Assembly (NCBI GenBank): GCA_025618425.1
Contig: CM046849.1
Coordinates: 30,917,171-30,981,170, forward strand
Direction of reading: 5' to 3'
DNA length: 64,000 bases
From: Heliocidaris tuberculata
Lineage: Eukaryota > Echinodermata > Echinoidea > Camarodonta > Echinometridae
Positions 56,522 to 64,000 of this stretch are shown here, piece after piece. The position numbers and the translations under genes were made by a program. Under the pieces are notes generated by a model that saw nothing but the letters and a program-made list of their open reading frames with translations, was not told the origin of the DNA and searched no databases. How positions within the stretch are numbered: the stretch's first letter is position 1; each line of letters opens with the position of its first letter.

Positions 56522-56686
56522 ATATACAGGGTCCGAGGAAATCTAGTGCGATCCATGGGGTCGAAGTGACTAGTCGTCTATTTCCTCGAGGGGCGAGAGC
56601 CCCGAGAGAAATAGACGATTGACTGTAGTCGCTGAGACCGACCCCATAGATCGCACTAGATTTCCGAATAAAGGCCCTGTATATTT
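56522..56686. repeat. 165-bp near-perfect hairpin
   Basis: The left arm ATATACAGGGTCCGAGGAAA through TCTAGTGCGATC, GGGGTCG and CGTCTATTTC pairs with the right arm GAAATAGACG, CGACCCC, GATCGCACTAGA and CCCTGTATAT. The loop is at CGAGGGGCGAGAGCCCCG. It sits in an intron beside the AAT microsatellite. A partial relative lies at 56840-56915 (AGTCGCTGAGCCTGAGACCG). Confidence 0.88.
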
Positions 56687-57923
56687 GTTTTATATCCCTC
56701 ATCAACAATTAAATATATTTGGATTTAACTTTGATCTACATGTAGATATGGCAAATTAATGTTAGATGGTATAAATCTCGCGTTGTTAAATCTATATACG
56801 GTTAGAGCAAAACACAGTGGACGCTAACTAACTTAGAATAGATTGACGCGATTGATAGTCGCTGAGCCTGAGACCGACCCGGCGTAGATCAAAGTAAATT
56901 TCAGCCTCCTCGAGTTTTCTCAATTTTATAAATTCTAAGATGCCATAAGTAACACATCTTTTCATGTAAGCGGGATGGTTGTATCACCAGCATTCATCTT
57001 CGCTGCCATTTTTGACATTTTGGAATAGTTTGGGAAAAACTGAGCCTCAAAATCTGTTTGGGTAATTGACGATAATTGCAATGGACTGTGATATAGACTT
57101 TTTTCGCCAATGAGTATCGATATCACTGAGTTGTCGTTTATCATGTCTTCGTGAAACAGTTTTTCAGGTGCATGACATTTCCGTAGAACGCCGACAACAG
57201 TTATGACTGTCATGGAGTTGATTTGATGAAACGACCCCCAGCATCTTTTTTACAGATGTGAAACTGAATTAACCATAATTTGTTTTATCAGTTGAAAATA
57301 GACCCTCTCTTACTCAGTATTTTTTTTCCCGAAATGGGGGTGATTTACCATTTCTTACCATAACCCAACTGATACAAGATATCATAAACAGTGCATTACA
57401 TGAATACTGCACCCCTACTCCACAACTGAGCACATGAGAGGAAGAATGGTCTATCTCCAATTAAAAGAAAAAAAAGTATTTTAATCAGTTTCTGAGAGAG
57501 AATGTTTTTAATGTGTATGTATAATACATGAATGTGACAAGAATTATGTTTCTTACAATGTAAATTCATCAAAGTATGGAGTTTCCCTTGATAACTGATC
57601 AACTGTTTTGATGGAGTTCAGCCATTTTTCCTCTCATGTACTCAATAGAGCGGTTCTATAATAAATACAAATTTATGCACATTTCTTCTCTGAGCATCTA
57701 GTGATGAGCTATTCCATTAACCTGCTTTTTATAAATGAGCCTCAATGCTTGGAATCCAGTGTGCTATGTCCGGCAAGTGTTCAGGTTGTCAAGAACAACC
57801 TTTGTTTGAAAGGTACAGTGTATATAAAATTTGCATACATTACCGAAGCAGTCTATTAGTATTACAAACACGGTACGCTACAGTGAACTGTGGAGGATAT
57901 GTAGATCTGCTTGTAGACAATAC
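56687..57923 (-). other. Intron of the membrane-protein gene
   Basis: Intronic sequence with a loose inverted pair at 57421 (GAGCACATGAGAGGAAGAAT) and 57622 (CATTTTTCCTCTCATGTACT). No coding exon was found between 56208 and 57924. Confidence 0.5.
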
Positions 57924-58097
57924 CTTCGCTACTGTTGGTCCACTCAACACATTCCAAGCACTGATGATATCGATCACACAGCTGTTCAGACCTGACTCGC
58001 CAGCTGATCTTCTGCCATCTGTAGAGCATGTAGAGTTATGTAGGATACTCAGATGCTGAGATACTTGATTTGCTGAAGCAGGGTCCCTTACAAGCAG
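57924..58097 (-). CDS. Unrecognised membrane protein, ectodomain exon 2
   Basis: Acceptor TTACTATCTTCAG before 58097, donor GCGAAG|GTATTG after 57924. 58 codons in phase 0-0: LLVRDPASANQVSQHLSILH, an NSTC glycosylation sequon, and SGLNSCVIDIISAWNVLSGP. Two cysteines. It joins the exon at 58786 without changing frame. Confidence 0.75.
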
Positions 58098-58785
58098 CTG
58101 AAGATAGTAAATGATATACAGAAAAGTACAATTAAATTTTAGTTTAATGAATTACAGTATATACATGTATAAAGAGAAAAGTGAATTTTGTTGAAAAGGC
58201 GTACATAATTACAAGCACACAAGTTCAGTTATATTTTAAAGGTACATTTAGCATCTGGAGTATCTGATCTAAATAATGAATTTATGCATTTTCTACAAGT
58301 CATAAGGCATTTCCATTTTAATAGCATGAAATGTACATGTATGGATTTTTTCTTCATTTAATCTTCAATATACAGTAATAGCCTTCTAATTTGGGGGGAT
58401 TAGGAAACAGAATCCACAGGTTGTTTTGTTTCTCAGATCATCACTGTAAATTGACAACAGGACAGGACTTTACAAAAAATCAAGGAGAACCAAATATATG
58501 AACTTCTGCTGTTTCTTCTGTGCACTTAAATACATGTCTTCCTTTTTAAATAATTTAAACAAAACAGTAAATTGCAAAAAAATTGTTAAATTGTTAACAG
58601 TACATCTAGACTAATACTAGGTTATCACTTTTCTCACATTTCTTCATCCTATCTGACTCTGAGTATCACTGCAAAAAATGCAAAGGTAAAATTACTAATT
58701 AGTTAAAAATTTGCCAAGAATTCATGTCTGATAAGATATGAGCCGTCCTGCCAGCTGCCCAGCACACGACCAACTGCCATATTAC
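58098..58785 (-). other. Intron 1 of the membrane-protein gene
   Basis: GTAATA donor after 58786. AT-rich, nothing recognised inside. Confidence 0.6.
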
Positions 58786-59589
58786 CTTGCCCCATCCTGC
58801 AGCAGTGAAAGGATCACAAATGGCTCCAGTGAAACAGCAGAAGTCAAACCACCAACCATCCACACGTTCTGGCGACATCTCTCTCAAATCATCCATCTCA
58901 TAGCAGACTGGCAGATTTATCGATCGATTGGTAGATATCCGGGTCCATCGCGACGTAAACCAATTTTCTGTCCTACCTCTCTCTGCCATCTTGGCACATT
59001 CTCTTGTGATGTTACAGTTAGGTAGCCATCCATTTGCAAAGTTTTTGTAGTCTGCCACAACTTTCTGGAGCATCCTATTGCCATTGGCATTGCCTTGTCG
59101 TCCGTAGCAATCTGGGAAACCGATCTCACTCTTGCATTGTGACCTGATAATTTTACGAAACTCTGAATTATTGAAGACAGAAGAAGGAATGACCGCCACT
59201 GTGCTAGCAGGCTGTGATGCAGCCGCCCTTGCTCTTTCTCGGCTGCCCCGCTCCTCCAGATGACTCGACCATGGCCCAATCTCTCTCGCAATATCTTCTC
59301 TGAGCAGACTCTTGCACTGGCGACTGCTGCCGTCGGGCAGTGTGTTCGTGTTGCTGCGGCGGGCTACTCTGAAATTCAGCGCCGATAACTTAGAGGCAAA
59401 CTTGGAAAATAAATAACCTGGTTCAATTGAATCTGTCACATTTGCATAGTCAGGACTTAAAGCTTCATATGTATTCGAAATATTTATCAAAACTATAAAG
59501 AATATAATAATAAAGGACGCGAATTTATCGTATTTTACCACACGTCTCTCGTCTTCGTAGGCCATCTTGTATCGATCGGCGACCCTCAT
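58786..59589 (-). CDS. Unrecognised type I membrane protein, first exon
   Basis: ATG at 59589 (a second ATG eight codons later is also possible), 268 codons to GGCAAG|GTAATA. Residues 23-42 (FASFIIIFFIVLINISNTYE) act as signal peptide or anchor. The ectodomain has sequons NVT, NNS, NIT and NRS, an Arg/Ala-rich stretch and then a cysteine-rich part: SQCKSEIGFPDCYGRQGNAN, WLPNCNITRECAKM, LPVCYEMDDLREMSPERV, WWFDFCCFTGAICDP. The paired Cys and Trp suggest a disulfide-bonded domain. With the downstream exons the protein is about 494-500 aa with one membrane segment near residue 407-430. I do not recognise the family. It is probably a surface or secretory-pathway protein; partner and role unknown. 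Confidence 0.78.
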
Positions 59590-60412
59590 TATTTATTTAC
59601 ATTTATTGAACTAGTCTCAATTATTAGGCGTTATAAAGCAAAAACCATCAGAGAAGTTATAATATAATATATAGAAATGCAAGATATTTCTGAAATACTT
59701 GTATAATATATTATCAGGTTTTTTACAGTACATAAATACACTTTCAACATAAAAAGTGCACAAAGTTTGGCATCATCATCATCAACAACATAGGGCCTAT
59801 TATTTAAGACTGCGTAAATTTATGGAAAGCCAGCTGTTTTTTCTTAAAGTTTCATTGTTTGTTTTTGTTTTTTTTTACAGTTCGGGAGACCTACTAGTAT
59901 AACAGCTGTAATGAATGTGCTTGTCAGAAGTCAATCAGGGGCCGCGGAGCATTTTTGAAAGTGGTGGGGGCTGATTTGATTTTCTCTAAAACAAGACGGT
60001 CTATGAGGGACCTTCATGATTTTACTTCTCGCCACGAATAGAAAATAGTTTTCGACATTACCTATGAAAAAATCCTACACAAAATGCAAATGATCTTTAC
60101 GAGCAATTCAAACTTTAATACGAACATATGAGATACATATAGTATGTATCTCTATGAATACGAACTACTATTTTATAGCATTATTCTTTCAGTGTTTCTG
60201 TTGCACAAATTACGTACATCATATTTTGCTTTGTGCATGTGAAACGGTATTTTTCTATTAAGCAAATAATTTTTTTAAATTTGCATTTTCTTCTTTTTCA
60301 GAAATTTCTAACTCGTCTTACATATAATTATCTATACAAGTCATATGGGTGTCGATCTGTTCGCAAGATGAGGGAGGGGCATAAGCATACATGATTGGAT
60401 ACTTGTATACAA
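59590..60412. other. Upstream region of the membrane-protein gene
   Basis: No TATA or other clear promoter signal. AT-rich with no gene. Confidence 0.4.
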
Positions 60413-60416
60413 TTAA

Positions 60417-61130
60417 CCCTTTCAGGACAGGAATTATTTAAGGGCTAAATTGATCACATGTTAATCTTCAAATCGGCAACAATAATATTTTTTCTTTTAT
60501 TGTTACATGGCTCTAATAAGGTGTAATATCTTGGAAAACAATATATATATGGTTACAAATTTTGTCGAAAAGTTGAAAAAAAAATACCAATTTTGATGAA
60601 AAACAATGATTTTGAACCTCTCAATTTGTTGCCAATTTAGCAATTTTAAAGCTTATTCTCGTTTTTTAAATTCCTGACATCAAACGCAGTAATTAAAGGG
60701 ATACTCAATCGCAGATTGTGGACGTTTTTATGCCGCGAGAGGGCACCGTGATCGTTACCTGATCATGCCGTTGCCCCGTGGGGCGCAGGCTTCGGACAGA
60801 CAAGTCGCTGCGCAACATGCAAGCTCCGCCTCAGCTCGAGCTCTCGTGCGAGATTCGGTCGGCTTCGTGCAGTCCGAAATATAATCCCAGTAGTCCGACG
60901 GACGCGTTCGAAGCACAAACTTTGTGTACGAGTGAATGGGGCTTACGCAATCCTGACTCTCCCCACGGCCGCCTGGTGGCGTATCCCTTTAAGGTCATGC
61001 AACAAAAATGGACATAATGGGTGCAGAAATTGTTGCTCTTTCCACTCATGCATCTGGTATATTTTGTAGAGCTATGAATCGAAAGTTATTGAGCCGAAAC
61101 TACAAAATGTGGTCAATTGTCTCGAAAGGG
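60417..61130 (+). mobile_element. TTAA-flanked MITE with CCCTTTC ends, itself interrupted
   Basis: TTAA at 60413-60416 and 61131-61134 flanks CCCTTTCAGGACAGG ... TTGTCTCGAAAGGG, as at 53899-54305. The element at 60697-60988 is inserted in it: GACATCAAACGCAGTAA is followed after the insertion by GGTCATGCAACAAAAATGGA, which is continuous in the relative at 54153-54190. Confidence 0.88.
60697..60988. mobile_element. 292-bp GC-rich TTAA MITE (T2-like ends)
   Basis: TTAA at 60693-60696 and 60989-60992, ends AGGGATACTCAATCGC and GGTGGCGTATCCCT. Much more GC-rich than its host element (CGACGGACGCGTTCGAAG). The inner open frames are not considered genes. Confidence 0.85.
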
Positions 61131-61270
61131 TTAAAGGGTACCAATCACCAAAAAATATTTCACTATGTATGTTAGAGGTTCCATGTCATTCTACTATATT
61201 CCAAATATGGCCTTCGAATATCACTTCTATAAAGAGATATTACAAGTTTAATTATACTCTCTTTTAAATT
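61131..61270 (+). mobile_element. TTAA-AGGGTAC repeat abutting the previous MITE
   Basis: TTAAAGGGTACCAATCACCA starts on the same TTAA that ends the 60417-61130 element. It matches 55668-55810. The right end is not defined. Confidence 0.5.
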
Positions 61271-61960
61271 TAAAAGCGGCATGGATCATGAGACACTCGA
61301 CCATGATTGGAAAGATTTATACGTTATATTTTCTGTCTACATGCATTCATTGCAAGGAATTTCATGGATTTAAAAATATATACATAATACTTTATATACT
61401 ATTTGATGTTTTAAGATCAAAGACAATAAATTAATCATTTGAGACCAATTAATACCTAGACACCTGATAGATACATATTCTGTTTGAGGCCGCTTGGTTC
61501 GACACTCTACCAATGCGCTTGATAAGATTCATTTACAAGTTCAAACACACTTTTATGCTTGAAATTTCATGTCTCAATAATTCAGATGAATAGAATATTA
61601 TCAAGTTGCAGAATGTTAAGACAACCGTGTGATGATGATAATAATTATTCATTACAAATACACCACATCTCTGCTCGAATATAGTTACATGAATATGAAG
61701 TGCCGTCTGCCATTATACTGGTAATTTAAAAATTCTGAAGATATTTATAACTATATAGTACCATAATTTTCAAATTTCGTAGAGTTTTGCTAAATGTTTG
61801 CTTAGAACATACAAGGCCTTCTTTGTGTCTTTAATTGTTAATGATGATGCTGGGGATCTGTCTCTATGTTTCTTGTCCATAATTTTGGGTAGTGATGTTA
61901 ATTATAATTCTTGTGAGAATGGTGGATCATAATACTTGCATACCGAAGCATCATGCGTAA
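61271..61960. other. Non-coding stretch
   Basis: AT-rich; no gene or repeat recognised. Confidence 0.45.
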
Positions 61961-61971
61961 GTTCTTATCAA

Positions 61972-62040
61972 TCTCTCTCTCTCTCTCTCTTTCTCTTTCT
62001 CTTTCTCGCTCTCTCTCTTTCTTTCTCTCTCTCTCTCTAT
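61972..62040. repeat. (CT)n-rich simple sequence
   Basis: CTCTCTCT/TTTCTC runs, no coding potential. Confidence 0.9.
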
Positions 62041-62092
62041 GTCCTTTGTCTCTCGTTCATCCTGTTCCCTTTCATATCTCAATCGTGTCAAT

Positions 62093-62230
62093 CAGTGGCG
62101 GATTTAGGGGGGGGGGAGCGATTCCAGCCCGTGCCCCCTCCCCCTTTGAAAAAAATGCACATTGTGCCCCCCCCCCCTTTTTTTTTTTTTTTGTTGGAAG
62201 TGATAACCTTTTTTTTGACAGGGTGGAGCA
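62093..62230 (+). mobile_element. hAT-like end (CAGTGGCGGATT)
   Basis: CAGTGGCGGATTTAGGGGG followed by poly(G), poly(C) and poly(T). It resembles the left end of the hAT-like copies at 12262 and 25214. The right end was not located. Confidence 0.4.
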
Positions 62231-62336
62231 GGTCCCGGACTGAAATGGAGAGATGGCCCTCATGGGTTTTGAAGAAGGTGATGAGTCTTGCTATCTTTTT
62301 CCTTTCAGCAAGTGTACTCCAACCAAGTTCTGTTAT

Positions 62337-62560
62337 CATTTATTTATTTATTTATTTATTTCTGATACAGGGTAGCACATTTTCACCAAAAGTGGTGATC
62401 TTCCATGAGGCCCTCATTTTGATAACAAAGCTATTAAGTGACAACATAAACTCATTACAGCAACAAAACAAAACACAGAGGATATTTAAATATACAGTAT
62501 ATACATATCATCCGTATTATACAATAATTACATGTAAAAATGAATGCGTATTAATTGTTT
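62337..62560 (-). mobile_element. LINE 3' end with (AAAT)n tail
   Basis: TTTATTTATTTATTTATTTC followed by TGATACAGGGTAGCACATTT. Same layout as the CR1-like tail at 7118-7165 (TACAGGGTAG motif), minus orientation, no coding part left. Confidence 0.55.
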
Positions 62561-62906
62561 CTATTACTTTCTTTTTGTATATATTGCAGAATGTAATCTA
62601 CTCGTGTACCTACTCGTATACCTAGACCCTACTCGTATACCTGCTTATCTGCTAAACAAATCCCAATGCTGCTCTTGTATCTGCTTATATATACTATAAT
62701 ACTATGTACTCACATTTCACTTTATTCTCTGTATTAAAGTTGTTCATAACGTTACGATTCAAATAACATAGCTCAAAACTTGTATCCTCGAAGTAGAGGA
62801 TTGTATATACAGATGGAGTATTACCATCTATGATATATAGTATTATGTAGTATTACAAGAGTATTGGAGTATTGGACACTGACAAATAGCCTGGAAAAAC
62901 AACTGG

Positions 62907-63254
62907 ATGCATGGCTGCTATACAAGACTCTTGAGAGCAGCATTGAATGTCAATTGGAGGGACCATATGACAAATATAGAGTTGTATAGGGGCATGACAC
63001 CAATCTCAGTCAGACTGAGAGAACGCCGCCTCCGTTTCAGTGGTCATTGCTGGAGGAGCAAGAGTGAAATAATCTCACAAATGCTCTTCTGGGAACCTTC
63101 AAGGGGCAAACGCACCAGGGGCCGTCCAGCAATGACTTACATAGATCAGTTAGAAAAAGACACTTGTCTACCAAGGCAGGAACTCCCAAAGATCATGGAG
63201 AATAGAACTGAATGGAAAAAGCTTGTCATATCAGTGCGAGTACGCTCGACCTAG
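62907..63254 (+). pseudogene. RTE/CR1-like LINE, reverse-transcriptase C-terminus
   Basis: A plus-strand frame of 115 codons with RLLRAALNVNWRDHMTNIEL, RLRFSGHCWRSKSE and EPSRGKRTRGRPAMTYIDQL. This is the conserved tail that follows the RT domain in many RTE-like non-LTR elements. No RT core precedes it (the frame is closed upstream of 62900), so it is a 5'-truncated copy. The end (GTACGCTCGACCTAGTA) matches a second tail at 26915-26945. Confidence 0.75.
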
Positions 63255-63613
63255 TAGTATAGGATTTGAAGTATAACATTACTCTGCCTGCCGTAGTCAT
63301 TCCTTACAATGTGGCAACCATTCTCTGTACTGCTTCCACTTGCGATATGAGATCACTAGTATGGGAATCCCAAACTGATGAACAATATTCCAAGGATGGC
63401 CTGACTAGAGAACAAAATGCCAAAGGCTTCTCTCAAGACAAAATGATTTTCAGATAAAGGGTCAAAATAGGGTCTCTCCCTGTCAATCTTCTTCCACCTT
63501 TCTCTCGTTCTCTATGTTCATCCTCATGATCATCTCTCCGTGTCTAGTATTCTTTATACCTGTCTCTATCCATACTCCCTCCTCTAGTATGTTAATTTTT
63601 CTACCAGTCCATC

Positions 63614-63669
<56 letters not shown>

Positions 63670-64000
63670 CTCTCTCTCACCTTTGGCAATGGGAAAATGA
63701 TAAAAATTCATTATCACACTTCAGGCATTACAAAGAATTGGTTTTAAAAATGTATCTCGATGGTGCACAGGGGCCCCTATTTCCGACTAGACTGAAATAT
63801 CTTGGCCCTCGTGAGTCCACGCGAAGTCCGTTAATTTCTGACACAACATAACACTCTGTTACAATATTTGGGGATTAAAGCCCGTATTCTTGAAAGGTGC
63901 CCCCGCCTAAGTTATGATGGAGAGCCAAATGTCACCCATTTTCAATCCCACAAAATCACCATAGACTCCCTGTAGTTCTGGAACTAAATGCAAATACAAA
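63255..64000. other. Non-coding end of the window
   Basis: Contains a 55-base (CT)n tract at 63615-63665. No gene recognised. Confidence 0.45.

Noticed and set aside
60778..61049. 72-79-codon frames on both strands with good GC content
   Set aside because: They lie within the GC-rich MITE at 60697-60988 and cross its border; no start context.

Overview
This is a gene-poor, repeat-saturated animal nuclear sequence. It has large introns, GT..AG exons with matching phases, non-LTR and LTR retrotransposons, many inverted-repeat transposons, pol III-type tRNA genes and long microsatellites. The mix of TTAA-flanked foldback elements, tRNA-headed SINEs, L1/Tx1-like and CR1-like LINEs and the gene families present suggests a marine deuterostome, most likely an echinoderm. 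That assignment is inference; no species marker was recognised.

Three gene models are supported. (1) An NXPE-family gene on the minus strand: the C-terminal PC-esterase exon is at 9820-10628 and a probable preceding exon at 15421-15482. (2) A C1GALT1-like core-1 beta1,3-galactosyltransferase on the plus strand: exons 30828-31074, 43183-43877 and 44504-44617, phase-compatible, about 351 aa, with a TATA box upstream and a poly(A) signal downstream. Its 12.1-kb first intron holds two degenerate extra copies of exon 1, a tRNA-like SINE, and an L1/Tx1-like LINE that itself contains a Kolobok-like DNA transposon. (3) An unrecognised single-pass membrane protein on the minus strand: exons 58786-59589, 57924-58097, 56144-56208, a possible 18-nt microexon at 55189-55206, 52787-52931 and 51486-51782. 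It would be about 494-500 aa, with signal peptide, glycosylated ectodomain, membrane segment and acidic tail. A possible fourth gene (19500-20006 and perhaps 20532-20704, minus) is hypothetical.

Layout: 0.7-2.3 kb, three nested inverted-repeat elements; 3.8-5.5 kb, a palindromic array of three tRNA genes between (TA)n tracts; 5.5-6.4 kb, tandem units carrying a hairpin; 6.7-9.0 kb, CR1-like LINE remains; 9.8-15.5 kb, the NXPE gene with a 4.4-kb TIR-bounded element in its intron that contains a hAT-like element and a minisatellite; 16.2-19.2 kb, an LTR retrotransposon deletion derivative with near-identical 1.38-kb LTRs; 19.5-30 kb, the hypothetical gene and mixed repeats, including a LINE fragment split by a second hAT-like copy; 30.7-44.9 kb, the C1GALT1-like gene; 45-51 kb, noncoding and repeats; 51.5-59.6 kb, the membrane-protein gene with many intronic TTAA-type MITEs; 60-64 kb, more nested MITEs and LINE tails.

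The genes show no operon-like relation. The dominant theme is waves of transposition. Several nestings can be ordered from target-site duplications, and in two cases an uninterrupted paralogue lies in the same window.
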